Assembly: GCF_002414005.1 (NCBI RefSeq)
Contig: NZ_DHYG01000032.1
Location: 63,768-127,767 of the forward strand
Length of the DNA stretch: 64,000 nucleotides
Reading direction: 5' to 3'
Source of the DNA: Psychrobacter sp. UBA5136
GTDB taxonomy: Bacteria; Pseudomonadota; Gammaproteobacteria; Pseudomonadales; Moraxellaceae
This document shows, in pieces, positions 43,860 through 53,890 of the stretch; position 1 is the first letter of the stretch, and every line of letters begins with the position of its first letter. The notes beneath the pieces were generated by a model. It saw only the letters and a list, made by a program, of their open reading frames with translations. It ran no database searches and was not told the origin of the DNA. The translations under genes were made by a program, and so were the position numbers.

Positions 43860-44357
43860 ATGGCAAAGCCGACCACAGAGAACATCACCCTGCCCGATTT
43901 TCCAGTCACTATGGTACGCGAGCTAAATGGCAACTTTATTCACGACGACATCAGTCTAAAGGATCTGGTTGCGCACACCGATAAAGGACTTATTTTATAC
44001 TTTTATCCAAAAGACAGTACCCCAGGCTGCACCACCCAAGCGACAGAGTTTACCGCTCATATCAATGAATTTGATGAATTGGGCTACGATATCGTTGGTG
44101 TCTCGCGTGATAGCATTGAGTCTCACGAAAAATTTATCGCTAAATACAATCTTCATATCCCGCTTATCAGTGATAGTGATGAGAAACTGTGCCAATACTT
44201 TGATGTGATTAAAGAAAAGAACATGTACGGCAAAATCACCTTAGGACTTGTACGTTCAGCCTTTGTCTTTGATAAAAATGGCGTGCTAACTCATGCGCAG
44301 CGCAACTTACAAGCAAAAGGTTATACAGAACGCTTACTGACCACGCTTGCGGGCTAA
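43860..44357 (+). CDS. bcp: Thioredoxin-dependent peroxiredoxin, Bcp/PrxQ type
   Basis: 165 residues. The peroxidatic Cys lies in YFYPKDSTPGCTTQATEF; the second Cys five residues later, used as resolving Cys in many PrxQ proteins, is not present here. Other cysteine is at KLCQYFDV. GLVRSAFVFDKNG completes the fold. It reduces hydroperoxides using thioredoxin or a similar donor. AAGGA lies 8 bases before the ATG. The flavoprotein gene begins 75 bp downstream. Confidence 0.9.
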   Translation: MAKPTTENITLPDFPVTMVRELNGNFIHDDISLKDLVAHTDKGLILYFYPKDSTPGCTTQATEFTAHINEFDELGYDIVGVSRDSIESHEKFIAKYNLHIPLISDSDEKLCQYFDVIKEKNMYGKITLGLVRSAFVFDKNGVLTHAQRNLQAKGYTERLLTTLAG

Positions 44358-44432
44358 TATCTTCAACGGTTTTTGACTTTTCTTTGTTTCACTTTATCAT
44401 CTAAGATGCAACCCTCCTTACTTGAGAATAAT

Positions 44433-45941
44433 ATGAATAAACAGCCTGAGAGCGCCGCCGCTAATAACACTCAAAAAAAAGTGACGCGCAAGGTATCTGT
44501 AGCGGTCATTGGCGCCGGTACTGCCGGTCAAAACGCCTTTCGTCAAGCCAGAAAATTAAAAGACGACGTCTTGATTATTAATGACGGATATTGGTCAACG
44601 ACCTGTATTGCCGTCGGTTGTATGCCAAGCAAACTGCTGATTGCTGCCGCCGACCGCGCTCATGACGCCAACCATTCTGGCGAATTTGGTATCCATGCCA
44701 GCGCCCAAATAGATGGCAAACAAGTGATGGAGCGGGTTCGCGCCGAACGCAGTCATTTTGCAAACCATGTTAAAGAGCAAGTAGAAAGCTGGCCTGCCGA
44801 GACAAAAATAGCGGGCCGTGCTTATATCAATAAACAAGGTCTGATTGAGGTCAATGATGAATTGATCGAAGCGGACAAGATTATTGTAGCAACGGGTAGC
44901 GCGCCTTTTATCCCAGATAGCTGGGCTGATAAGCTTGGCATGACAATGCTGACCTCCGATACCGTCTTTGAGCTGCCTGATTTACCAAAGTCACTGGCCG
45001 TGGTCGGCGCGGGGGCCATCGGCTTAGAGCTTGCGCAAGCCTTTACACGTTTGGGCGTCGATGTGACGCTCTTTAATCGCGACAAACGGGTAGCTGGTTT
45101 AAAAGACGATGACATTAGTAATAAAGCCATCGCTTGCTTAAACCGTGAGCTAACCATGCATTTGGGCAGCAAGATTAACGATATTGGGACGCAAACAGCA
45201 GCAGACGACGAAGGCTTAGAAGGTCTAAGTGCATTTATCAATTATGAAGACAGCGCTGGTGAGGCACGGCAGTGGCAAGGCGAGTATGTACTGGTCGCTA
45301 CGGGCCGGCGCAATAACATCGATACTCTAGGCGTTGAAAACTTGGGCGTTAAGCTTGATGACAAAAATCGTCCCAAGCAGCTTGATAAAAAAACCGGTAA
45401 AATTGGCGATTTAGAAGTCTATATCGTCGGTGATGCCAATGCCAATCTGCCTTTATTACACGTCGCCAGTGATGAAGGCTTTAGTGCGGGCAGTATGGTC
45501 TGTGAAAATAAAACAGATGCTTATATCCGCCCAACTGCTACGCCCTTTTCTATCGTGTTTTGCTCGCCGCAAATCGTCAACGTCGGCATGTCGCTACCGG
45601 AAATACAAGCGGATCCGGAGCTTGAATATGTGATTGGAAAAGTCAGCTTTGATAATCAGGGACGTAGCCGCGTGATGGGCGTCAACTGCGGCTTACTGCA
45701 CATTTATGGCTGCAAAAAAACAGATAGAATCTTGGGGGCAAGTATGGTTGCGCCCGATGCTGAGTATATCGGTCATGTATTGGCGGTGGCGATTACAAAC
45801 GATCTGAGTATCAAACACATGCTCGATACGCCTTTTTACCATCCCACCATACTGGAAGGTCTGCGTACGGCGTTACGTGATGTGCAGCGTATGATGAAGA
45901 TACCTTATCAGTCGCATGATACCCAAGAAGGCACTTTTTAA
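44433..45941 (+). CDS. Dihydrolipoyl dehydrogenase-like pyridine nucleotide disulfide oxidoreductase
   Basis: 502 residues from ATG 44433 (GAGA upstream); the frame extends 20 codons further 5' without family similarity. FAD motif VAVIGAGTAGQNAFRQA, redox disulfide TTCIAVGCMPSKLL, NAD motif AVVGAGAIGLELAQAF and the C-terminal FYHPTILEGL with the catalytic His-Glu are present. The GTAGQ and TTCIAVGCM variants differ from classical Lpd (GGTCLNVGCIPSK), and no 2-oxoacid dehydrogenase subunit is nearby. It may be a stand-alone thiol or other disulfide reductase. It may be co-transcribed with bcp. Confidence 0.85.
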   Translation: MNKQPESAAANNTQKKVTRKVSVAVIGAGTAGQNAFRQARKLKDDVLIINDGYWSTTCIAVGCMPSKLLIAAADRAHDANHSGEFGIHASAQIDGKQVMERVRAERSHFANHVKEQVESWPAETKIAGRAYINKQGLIEVNDELIEADKIIVATGSAPFIPDSWADKLGMTMLTSDTVFELPDLPKSLAVVGAGAIGLELAQAFTRLGVDVTLFNRDKRVAGLKDDDISNKAIACLNRELTMHLGSKINDIGTQTAADDEGLEGLSAFINYEDSAGEARQWQGEYVLVATGRRNNIDTLGVENLGVKLDDKNRPKQLDKKTGKIGDLEVYIVGDANANLPLLHVASDEGFSAGSMVCENKTDAYIRPTATPFSIVFCSPQIVNVGMSLPEIQADPELEYVIGKVSFDNQGRSRVMGVNCGLLHIYGCKKTDRILGASMVAPDAEYIGHVLAVAITNDLSIKHMLDTPFYHPTILEGLRTALRDVQRMMKIPYQSHDTQEGTF

Positions 45942-46004
45942 TCGGTTGAGTTATTTTATAATTAGATCTTTTTACGCCGCATCTTATTTAGACCTAAATT
46001 TTGC

Positions 46005-47204
46005 ATGGACAAAACAATGGCAATCGCTGGTATTACTGACTTCTTTCGAGAGATTGTTCGCGACCTACATACTAGTCTATATCTTGCTATCGGCGGCACC
46101 ATTGACGAAGACTCATTGGACTGGACCTCTAAGTCAGTAGAATTGGTGAGTACGGCCATCAAAATCCTAATACTGCTGGCGGTATTAGGATTTATTTATT
46201 GGCTTGCCATCTATATCATCAAAAAAAGCGAAAGCAGAATCGGTCTAAATGAGCGCCGATCTAAAATCGCCCGCTCTGCGCTGCGCTACATCTGGATAGT
46301 CACCAGTTTGATTGCCATTATGAGTCAGCTGAATTTTGAACCAGACACGGTCAAAGCCACCGCCAAAGCCAGTACGTGGGCGGGCATCTATTACGTTTTA
46401 TGGGCGTCATCTGGACAAATTATTCACAAGGTTTTACAGCATTATGGTCTAAATGCTTCTATTGAGCAGCTGCTGAAAAATATTTTATCAGTATTGCTAT
46501 TGGTATTCGGGCTTGCCAGCGTCATGGCGCAGTTTGGCTTTGATATCGTATCTTTGGTGGCAGGTTTGGGGATTGCTGGTATTGCCGTGGGTTTTGCCGC
46601 GCAATCAACGCTTGCCAATTTTATCGCGGGCATTACCATTTTACTTGAGCAGTCCTTTCAAGTTGGAGACTGGGTAAATATCAATGACAACGAAGGACGA
46701 GTTGTGGTCATCGCCTTACGGACGACCCATATTTTAACCCGCGACAATATCACCGTTATTATCCCTAACTCCAACGTTGCTTCATCAGTGGTCACCAATT
46801 TAACCTCCAAAAACTTTATCCGTTTTGATATCCGCATGCGTATTGCTTTTGAAGACGATGTCGATAAAGCGCGCGAGGTCATTTTGCAAGTGTTGTCTGA
46901 TAGTGACGTGGTGCTAAAACGCCCTGAAACCTCAGCGACCGTCGATGAGATTGGCGAGTACGGAGTATTTTTTGTCATCCGTTTTTGGGTCAAGCCTGCC
47001 GCGGTTGCACGTATGCCAAAGATTAAAGAAGCTTTGACGGAAAATATCAAACGTGCCTTTGATGAGGCAAATATCTCAACCCCCTACCCGCACATGCGGC
47101 TATTGATGCCAAAAAACGTCGATTATCCTATCGACACCAAACCCTTTGCCACTACTACCAAGCTGGTCACCGAAGAAGGCTCGCTAAAAAAAGATGCTGA
47201 ATAA
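46005..47204 (+). CDS. MscS family mechanosensitive ion channel
   Basis: 399 residues; ATG at 46005 or 46017. Three hydrophobic segments, the last a pore helix VAGLGIAGIAVGFAAQSTLANFIAGI, then FQVGDWVNI and the beta/C-terminal domain FDIRMRIAFEDDVDKAREVI. The pore helix glycine/alanine pattern is typical. It would release solutes under hypo-osmotic shock. The N-terminal 60 residues before the first membrane segment are longer than in E. coli MscS. Confidence 0.9.
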   Translation: MDKTMAIAGITDFFREIVRDLHTSLYLAIGGTIDEDSLDWTSKSVELVSTAIKILILLAVLGFIYWLAIYIIKKSESRIGLNERRSKIARSALRYIWIVTSLIAIMSQLNFEPDTVKATAKASTWAGIYYVLWASSGQIIHKVLQHYGLNASIEQLLKNILSVLLLVFGLASVMAQFGFDIVSLVAGLGIAGIAVGFAAQSTLANFIAGITILLEQSFQVGDWVNINDNEGRVVVIALRTTHILTRDNITVIIPNSNVASSVVTNLTSKNFIRFDIRMRIAFEDDVDKAREVILQVLSDSDVVLKRPETSATVDEIGEYGVFFVIRFWVKPAAVARMPKIKEALTENIKRAFDEANISTPYPHMRLLMPKNVDYPIDTKPFATTTKLVTEEGSLKKDAE

Positions 47205-47383
47205 CGGTTTAACAATGTTAAAGCATTCTTTTAAACACGGCACCATAAACAATGCCACTTTAAACTATCTACATCGTAATTATGGTAAAATTGCCAGTTA
47301 AACCTTATAATTTTAAACATCATGATTTTAAACAACATGGTTTTGAGGTGTATTATTTATCAATTTAGCCCACAGGTAACCGT

Positions 47384-49681
47384 ATGACCGAAACAACCAC
47401 GCCCAACTCTTTACCAGCCGCTGCAGCAGAGTTGTCGCTTGACCTTATTATTACGTGTGCCGATGGGCTTGAAGCACCGCTACAGACTGAGCTGAGCAGT
47501 TTTGGCATTGCAAGCGAGATCAAAAGTACGGGGCGTTTGGCCGTTACCGGCACCTTGCGCGATCTTTATACGATTTGCCTTTGGTCGCGGGTGGCCTCGC
47601 GGGTATTAATGCTGATTAAACGTAAAAATATCAATGCCGAATACGATGTAGCAGAACAGCTCTATGGTTTGGCAAAATCGGTCAATTGGACCGAGCAATT
47701 TAGCTTAGAGCAGACGTTTGCGATTCGCCTGTCGGTTGATAAGCGCGTCGCTGTCAGCCAGCAGTTTGCCATGCTGCGTATCAAAGATGCGATTGCCGAT
47801 ACTTTTAATGAAGTCTATGACAGCCGTCCTAACGTCGACAGTAAAAATCCCGATTTTTCGGTATTTGCCACCGTCAATGATAAGCAGGCTGAGCTGTATT
47901 TAGATTTATCAGGCACCAGTCTGCACCGCCGTGGCTACCGTGTCGCCATGACCGAAGCGCCGTTAAAAGAAAACTTGGCGGCGGCACTGCTTTATAGCGC
48001 AGGTTGGCATAAGAAAAATGCTGCTGGTAATGCGCCTTTTTATAATGCCCTAATCGACCCGATGTGTGGCTCTGGCACCTTTATCATTGAAGCGCTACTC
48101 ATGCATTGCGATTATGCCGTCGGTATCGATAAAGCGGCCAATCAATTTGGCTTTTATCAATGGCAACATCATGATGCGGCGCTATGGCAACAAATGATTG
48201 ACGATGCGCAGACGCGTTTTCGTGAAGCCTTGGCCATTATCAAAGAGCAACCAGATACGCTGCCGCTTGTGTTAGGTTTTGATGCCGATAGCGGCGCCAT
48301 TTTGGCAACAGAAAAGAACCTCATTGCCGCAGGTTTGCAGGATTTATTACCGCTACTTGACCTCGAGACGCGCGCCCTTGACCAACTCAGCAGCGTACTA
48401 AAACCCTTGGCCGACGACGGCCGCTTAAGCAATCCTTTGGTCATTACCAACCCACCTTATGGTGAGCGTTTGGGCGACGAGGAGATGATTAAGCCGCTAT
48501 ACCAAGCGCTAGGGCTGATTTTACAAGACAGCTTTGTCGCTAGCGGTGTCAATCCAATGCTCGGCATATTGGCGGCCAATGTCGAACAAGTCGATATTTT
48601 GCCGATTAAAGAGCCAAAAACCTTGCGTTGTCATAATGGTGCTATCACGGTTTACTTCCGCTATGGAACGCTAATTGCTGGGCAAACGGGCAGCCTGGTT
48701 AGTCGCTTTGAGAAGCGTGAGATTGAAGTAGAAGACGGTCAAGACTTTATCAATCGCCTGCAAAAAAACCTGACCAAACTTAAAAAGCTGGCTAAAAAAG
48801 ACAATGTCAGCAATATTCGCATTTACGACGCTGACCTACCTGATTTTAAGGTAGCGATTGACTTGTATGGCGATTACGTACACGTGCAAGAATATGCGCC
48901 GCCAAAAACCATTCCGGTAGAGACGGCGAAAAAACGTTTTAATTTGGCCTTAATGGGCATTCGTGAAGTGCTCGACATCAACCGCGAACAAGTCTTTATC
49001 AAAACCCGTGCGCGTCAGTCGGGTAACGACCAATATAGCAAGCAAGGCAATAGCGAAAAACGCGGTAAGTTTTATGTGGCGCGTGAAAACGGTGCGTATC
49101 TGTACGTTAACTTTACCGATTATCTCGATACGGGTTTGTTTATTGACCACCGCAATATGCGCGCTCGTATCAAAAATAATAGCCGCGGCAAATCGGTGCT
49201 AAACTTATTTGCTTATACCTGTACGGCAAGCGTGCACGCGGCATTGGCGGGCGCGAAAAAAGTCACCAGCGTTGATTTGTCACAAAACTATCTTGATTGG
49301 GGCAAGCAAAACTTTGCCTTAAATGGTTTAAACGTCAGTAGCAATAAATATCAGTTTATCGCCGCTGATATTTTTGAGTGGATTAAAGGCAATACCGAGC
49401 AATTTGATATTATCTTTATCGATCCGCCGACTTTTTCAAACTCGAAAAAGTTCCAAGGTACCTTTGATGTCCAGCGTGACCATGCTGCCCTGATCAACCG
49501 TGCGATGAACCGCTTAACATCGGATGGTGTGTTATATTTCTCAAACAACTTCACCCGTTTTGAGCTTGATGAGCAGTTAAGAGAGCGCTACGATATTATC
49601 GACATCACGCCACAAACGATTGGTTTTGATTTTAATATCAAAAAGCCGATCCACCAAAGCTTTGAGATTCGCCATCGTTAA
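47384..49681 (+). CDS. rlmL: Bifunctional 23S rRNA methyltransferase RlmKL
   Basis: 765 residues. A THUMP domain (about residues 60-170) is followed by the RlmL methyltransferase (DPMCGSGTFIIEA, ITNPPYGERLG) and the RlmK methyltransferase (NLFAYTCTASVHAALAGA, IIFIDPPTFSNSKK). It methylates G2445 (N2) and G2069 (N7), E. coli numbering. About 50 residues longer than the E. coli protein, mainly in the middle. AGGT precedes the ATG; a terminator follows. Confidence 0.95.
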   Translation: MTETTTPNSLPAAAAELSLDLIITCADGLEAPLQTELSSFGIASEIKSTGRLAVTGTLRDLYTICLWSRVASRVLMLIKRKNINAEYDVAEQLYGLAKSVNWTEQFSLEQTFAIRLSVDKRVAVSQQFAMLRIKDAIADTFNEVYDSRPNVDSKNPDFSVFATVNDKQAELYLDLSGTSLHRRGYRVAMTEAPLKENLAAALLYSAGWHKKNAAGNAPFYNALIDPMCGSGTFIIEALLMHCDYAVGIDKAANQFGFYQWQHHDAALWQQMIDDAQTRFREALAIIKEQPDTLPLVLGFDADSGAILATEKNLIAAGLQDLLPLLDLETRALDQLSSVLKPLADDGRLSNPLVITNPPYGERLGDEEMIKPLYQALGLILQDSFVASGVNPMLGILAANVEQVDILPIKEPKTLRCHNGAITVYFRYGTLIAGQTGSLVSRFEKREIEVEDGQDFINRLQKNLTKLKKLAKKDNVSNIRIYDADLPDFKVAIDLYGDYVHVQEYAPPKTIPVETAKKRFNLALMGIREVLDINREQVFIKTRARQSGNDQYSKQGNSEKRGKFYVARENGAYLYVNFTDYLDTGLFIDHRNMRARIKNNSRGKSVLNLFAYTCTASVHAALAGAKKVTSVDLSQNYLDWGKQNFALNGLNVSSNKYQFIAADIFEWIKGNTEQFDIIFIDPPTFSNSKKFQGTFDVQRDHAALINRAMNRLTSDGVLYFSNNFTRFELDEQLRERYDIIDITPQTIGFDFNIKKPIHQSFEIRHR

Positions 49682-49741
49682 CATCGTTAGAAACACACAG
49701 TAAATTTTAGATATTTGCACCAACGAGCGATGAAACATAAC

Positions 49742-49777
49742 AATGACCTAATCAGCTTTGATTGGGTCATTTTTTGT
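49742..49777 (+). terminator. Terminator after rlmKL
   Basis: AATGACCTAATC and GATTGGGTCATTTTTT pair over 12 positions with one G-U, ending in a T-run. Confidence 0.88.
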
Positions 49778-49908
49778 TGCTATGATAGATCATTACTAGC
49801 AATGGTTAAGCGTTGGATTACGGCCGCTTAAAATCCCAAGATTGCTCCAGTTTTTTTATCTAACTAAACTATCAAACCCCTAATCACTCTAATAACAAGG
49901 ATAATCTC

Positions 49909-50484
49909 ATGGCTTTATCATTGAATAAAGGCGGTAACTTATCACTCACCAAAACCGACCCAAACTTAATCAAACTCCTTATCGGTCTTGGTTGGGATGA
50001 GCGCGCCACGTCCGGCGCTGAGTTTGATCTTGACGCCAGTGTGTTTTTGCTAAATTCCGCTGGTAAAGTGCGCGGCGATCACGATTTTATTTTTTACAAT
50101 CAGCTTAGATCAGACAATGGCGCGATTGAGCACACCGGCGATAACCGTACTGGCGAAGGCGACGGCGATGATGAAGTCATCAAAGTAAACCTGACCCAAG
50201 TTCCTGCTGATATCGACAAAATCGTCGTCACCGTGACCATTCATGAGGCGGCCGCGCGTGGTCAAAACTTTGGTCAAGTGGCCAACGCTTTTATTCGCGT
50301 TGTTAATGAAGAAACAGGCACGGAAGTGGTGCGTTTTGACTTGGCGGAAGACTATTCAGTTGAAACAGCGATGGTATTTGGCGAAGTCTATCGTCATAAC
50401 GGCGAGTGGAAATTCCGTGCCGTTGGTCAAGGCTATTCGGGCGGCTTACAAGCCATGTGTCATCAGTATGGCGTTGATATCTAA
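49909..50484 (+). CDS. terD: TerD family protein, TerD-like
   Basis: 191 residues, a full single TerD domain. It has GLGWDERATSGAEFDLDAS and the acidic GDNRTGEGDGDD (residues 77-88) that forms the Ca2+-binding sites in this family. The ending YSGGLQAMCHQYGVD matches TerD rather than TerE. TerD proteins are cytoplasmic, Ca2+-binding and tied to tellurite, phage and other stress responses. AAGGA lies 8 bases before the ATG. First gene of the Ter cluster, followed by a terminator. Confidence 0.92.
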   Translation: MALSLNKGGNLSLTKTDPNLIKLLIGLGWDERATSGAEFDLDASVFLLNSAGKVRGDHDFIFYNQLRSDNGAIEHTGDNRTGEGDGDDEVIKVNLTQVPADIDKIVVTVTIHEAAARGQNFGQVANAFIRVVNEETGTEVVRFDLAEDYSVETAMVFGEVYRHNGEWKFRAVGQGYSGGLQAMCHQYGVDI

Positions 50485-50655
50485 ATCTATATTTAAGCCT
50501 AAGCTAAGATGATTGACGATAAACACGCCCGAAACCTAACGCTACATAGCAGTGCTAGCATCTGTCATGTTATCAGAAAAATATGGTTGCAAAATAGTCA
50601 CAATTATTGTTAGCTAAAAGACTGGTAAAGCGCTAGGTTTCGTTTAAAATTAAGC

Positions 50656-50688
50656 AAAAAAAAGTGGTTAGCAATAGCCACTTTTTTT
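50656..50688 (+). terminator. Terminator after terD
   Basis: AAAAAAAAGTGGTTA and TAGCCACTTTTTTT form a short strong hairpin with a T-run. Confidence 0.9.
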
Positions 50689-50745
50689 GTGGTTTGTGTC
50701 TATAATAGACCGACTTTAGCTTTATGCAACCAGACAGGATATGTC

Positions 50746-51807
50746 ATGAGACATTTTTATTTAGACTTTATCTTTACCATTGTTGCCCTAGCGGTCGCGG
50801 CATGGTGGGGATATTCACACGGCGGTATGGGCGGTATGATAACCACCCTATCTATTACCGCTATTTTGGCCGTCATGGAGATTTCATTATCTTTTGATAA
50901 TGCGGTGGTCAACGCCTCAGTCCTGAAAGGCTGGGACGAATTTTGGAAAAAAATCTTCTTAACCGTTGGTATTTTAATTGCTGTATTTGGAATGCGCTTG
51001 GTATTCCCGATTGTTATCGTTGCTGTAACGGCCGACCTTGGCGTTATGCAAGTGGTTGACTTGGCTTTAAATGATCCTAAAGAATACTCAGCCAGATTAT
51101 TGGCGCACCATGCTGAAATCTCCGCCTTTGGTGGTATTTTCTTATTGCTTGTCTTCTTAAACTTTATCTTTGATGATAAAGACGTGCATTGGTTTGAATG
51201 GCTAGAGAGCCGTTTGGTCAAATTGGGCAAAGTCGATGCCATGAGCGTTTTTGTCGCGCTTATCGTCTTGATGGTTGCCGTTTCGTGGGCGAATGACGCC
51301 CAGTCAGGCGCGGTATTAATCGCTGGCGTTTGGGGTATCTTAGTTTATCTTGGCGTCCAAGTCGTCTCGGGTATGCTTGAGGGTGACCTGGAAGAAGACT
51401 TAGAAAATGAAGAAAATGGCTCGGGCGCGGCAGCTACCAGCGCGATTATGAAGGGCGGTATTATCGGCTTCTTATACCTAGAGGTCCTTGATGCCTCATT
51501 TAGTTTTGACGGCGTCATTGGCGCCTTTGCAATCACCAATGACGTTATCGTGATTATGCTTGGTCTTGCAATCGGTGCGATGTTTGTGCGTTCAATGACT
51601 ATTTTCTTAGTCGATAAAGGCACACTTGATGAGTTTGTTTATCTTGAGCACGGCGCGCATTATGCCATCGGTGCTTTAGCAATTATTATGCTGCTGTCAG
51701 TGAAATTCCACGTACCAGAAATTATCACTGGTCTAATTGGTATCGCCTTTATTGGCTGGGCGTTTGTCGCGTCACTCAACTATCGTAAACGCGAAGCGCT
51801 TGAGTAG
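50746..51807 (+). CDS. DUF475/TerC-type integral membrane protein
   Basis: 353 residues from ATG 50746, chosen for AGGA 7 bases upstream; the frame is open 19 codons further 5' into the promoter region. About eight to nine membrane segments with the conserved acidic/Asn motifs AILAVMEISLSFDNAVVNASVL and EVLDASFSFDGVIGAFAITND. This DUF475 family belongs to the TerC-like group implicated in metal ion export or Ter complex anchoring. An acidic loop (DLEEDLENEENGSG) lies mid-protein. A TATAAT box (50701-50706) indicates its own promoter. Confidence 0.88.
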   Translation: MRHFYLDFIFTIVALAVAAWWGYSHGGMGGMITTLSITAILAVMEISLSFDNAVVNASVLKGWDEFWKKIFLTVGILIAVFGMRLVFPIVIVAVTADLGVMQVVDLALNDPKEYSARLLAHHAEISAFGGIFLLLVFLNFIFDDKDVHWFEWLESRLVKLGKVDAMSVFVALIVLMVAVSWANDAQSGAVLIAGVWGILVYLGVQVVSGMLEGDLEEDLENEENGSGAAATSAIMKGGIIGFLYLEVLDASFSFDGVIGAFAITNDVIVIMLGLAIGAMFVRSMTIFLVDKGTLDEFVYLEHGAHYAIGALAIIMLLSVKFHVPEIITGLIGIAFIGWAFVASLNYRKREALE

Positions 51808-51854
51808 TTAATAGTCCTAAGCTCAACTCTTAGGATGATTTAAATTATTAAATG

Positions 51855-51889
51855 ACAGGTCATAGCCGTTGGTTATGGCCTGTTTTTTG
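51855..51889 (+). terminator. Terminator after the DUF475 gene
   Basis: ACAGGTCATA and TATGGCCTGTTTTTT pair with one G-U; T-run present. It lies between convergent genes. Confidence 0.85.
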
Positions 51890-52136
51890 TATGTTTTTAT
51901 ACATTTGAATAAAGACTCAGATATAAATTTAAGTTTGTTTGCGTAGTGGGTTTGGTATAAAAGCGATACAGCGGAACTGGAATGAGTTTTTCGCAGCCTC
52001 TGTCGGCGTAGGCACAGCACGCCAGAAAAATTTATACCAGTTCCGCGACAAAATATAATGCAATCGTTTTATTTAGAATCGACGATACTTTGAGCAAAGA
52101 ACGCGCCCTACTAGCCTTATACCCACCTTATTCTTT

Positions 52137-52796
52137 TTACTTTCCTGCCAGCAGCTTCTGCAATTTTGCCAATATCACGCCGTATAAAGGTAAAAAGATG
52201 AGCACTCCCATTACTATTTTAAACAAATAATCCATCGCACCAATTTCAACCCAGTGCGACGCCATAAAAGGGTCTGTACTTTGATAAAAAGCGATGGCAA
52301 AAAAGCAAAAGCTATCGACCAGATTACCAATAAACGTCGATGCAAGGGGCGCAATCCACCACGTTTTAAGCTGGCGTAACTTATTAAACACTTGAATGTC
52401 TAACAGCTGCCCAACGACATAAGCACTAAAGCTGGCAAGGACAATGCGAAAAACAAATAGATTAAAATCTAGCAGATGCTCATGGCCGACAAACTGTCCA
52501 TCAGCAAACACGACTGAAAAGTAGTAAGAAATGGCTAGGGCTGGCAGCATCGCAAAGAAAATAATGCGTCTGGCGAGATTTTGACCAAATATGCGCACCG
52601 TCAAATCAGTAATCAAAAAGATAAACGGAAAAGTAATCGCGCCCCACGTGATAATAAAACCAAATAGCTCGACGGGAATTTGTACTAAATAATTACTAAT
52701 GGCGATGATAAAGATGTGCAGGCTGACAAGCCAAAATAGCGCACGGCTATAACGAATGGATGAAGCTGGATTGGATGAGATAGTATAGGTATTCAT
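52137..52796 (-). CDS. Queuosine precursor transporter (YhhQ family)
   Basis: 219 residues from ATG 52796, matching the usual size; the open frame to 52961 adds 55 residues without similarity. About six membrane segments. ITFPFIFLITDLTVRIFGQNLARR and SFSAYVVGQLLDIQVFNKLR, WWIAPLASTFIGNLVDSFCFF are typical of the YhhQ/DUF165 family, which imports preQ0/preQ1. AAGG lies 8 bases upstream. It interrupts the Ter cluster on the opposite strand; queC lies about 9 kb away. Confidence 0.9.
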   Translation of the reverse strand: MNTYTISSNPASSIRYSRALFWLVSLHIFIIAISNYLVQIPVELFGFIITWGAITFPFIFLITDLTVRIFGQNLARRIIFFAMLPALAISYYFSVVFADGQFVGHEHLLDFNLFVFRIVLASFSAYVVGQLLDIQVFNKLRQLKTWWIAPLASTFIGNLVDSFCFFAIAFYQSTDPFMASHWVEIGAMDYLFKIVMGVLIFLPLYGVILAKLQKLLAGK

Positions 52797-53107
52797 AAAG
52801 GTGGCCTTTTTTTGAGTCAGGGTGGAGGGAACCTGAGAGCGCATCATTATAAAGCAAAGCTGAATAAATAGCCAAAATGCTTCTAAGATAGAATGTAAAC
52901 AATACGCTTTTAAACAAAAATATCCGCGTGATATAGACACACAAAATACGTCTTGCGTCATTGCTGTCCACTTAGTATAGTAAAACCTATTGGGTCAGCA
53001 TCGGCGACAAGCACGCTTTATCAATCAATTGCGTGGTTCAGGTTGACCTTAAGAATTAAATTTAAAAATATACTTATTTTTTATCCACTACTGTAAAGGA
53101 CAATTTT

Positions 53108-53683
53108 ATGGCTATTAGCTTAACAAAAGGCGGCAACGTAAACTTATCAAAAGAAGCCCCAGGTTTAACCAATATTACTGTCGGTCTTGGCTGGGACCCA
53201 CGTGCCACCGACGGCCAAGAGTTTGACTTAGACGCCATTGCCTTTTTGGTCAATGAAGCAGGCAAAGTTCGCAACGATCAAGATTTTATTTTCTTTAACA
53301 ACTTAAAGTCAGACAACGGCGCGGTTGAGCACACAGGCGATAACCGTACTGGTGAAGGCGACGGTGACGATGAAAAAATCAAAATCAACCTTGCCAGCAT
53401 CCCAGCTGACGTCAGCAAAGTCGCTATCTGCGCCATCATCTATGAAGGTCAAGCCCGTAACCAAAACTTCGGTCAAGTTGGCGACGCTTATATCCGTGTG
53501 GTCAATGATAATGGTCAAGCTGAAATCGCCCGTTATGACCTATCAGAAGATAGTAGCACTGAAACGGCGATGATTTTTGGTGAACTGTATCGCCACAACG
53601 GTGACTGGAAATTCCGCGCCGTCGGTCAAGGCTTTAATGGTGGTCTTGGGCCATTAGCCGCCTCTTACGGTGTAAACGTTTAA
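53108..53683 (+). CDS. terE: TerD family protein, TerE-like
   Basis: 191 residues. The TerD-domain features are the same: FDLDAIAFL, FIFFNNLKSDNG, GDNRTGEGDGDD at residues 77-88. FIFFNN and the ending FNGGLGPLAASYGVNV resemble TerE more than TerD. It is about 60 percent identical by eye to the 49909 gene product, so the two probably arose by duplication. AAAGGAC precedes the ATG. It starts a second Ter transcription unit with the AIM24 and TerZ-like genes. The TerD/TerE label is inferred. Confidence 0.88.
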   Translation: MAISLTKGGNVNLSKEAPGLTNITVGLGWDPRATDGQEFDLDAIAFLVNEAGKVRNDQDFIFFNNLKSDNGAVEHTGDNRTGEGDGDDEKIKINLASIPADVSKVAICAIIYEGQARNQNFGQVGDAYIRVVNDNGQAEIARYDLSEDSSTETAMIFGELYRHNGDWKFRAVGQGFNGGLGPLAASYGVNV

Positions 53684-53890
53684 CGTTTGACTTTTAATTT
53701 AACGTTAAAAGCCACGTCTTCGTCTGAAAAATTAAATATCGCAACCAGAGCGCTGATTGCGATAGACATAAGCTATCAAGTGTGCCGGTTTAACGCATTT
53801 GATGGCTTTAAATGTAATTGGCGCGCTTAAATTAAAAGCGCTCATTTTTATAAAAAAAATTTGAGATATTAGAATAAGGATTTGTACCTC

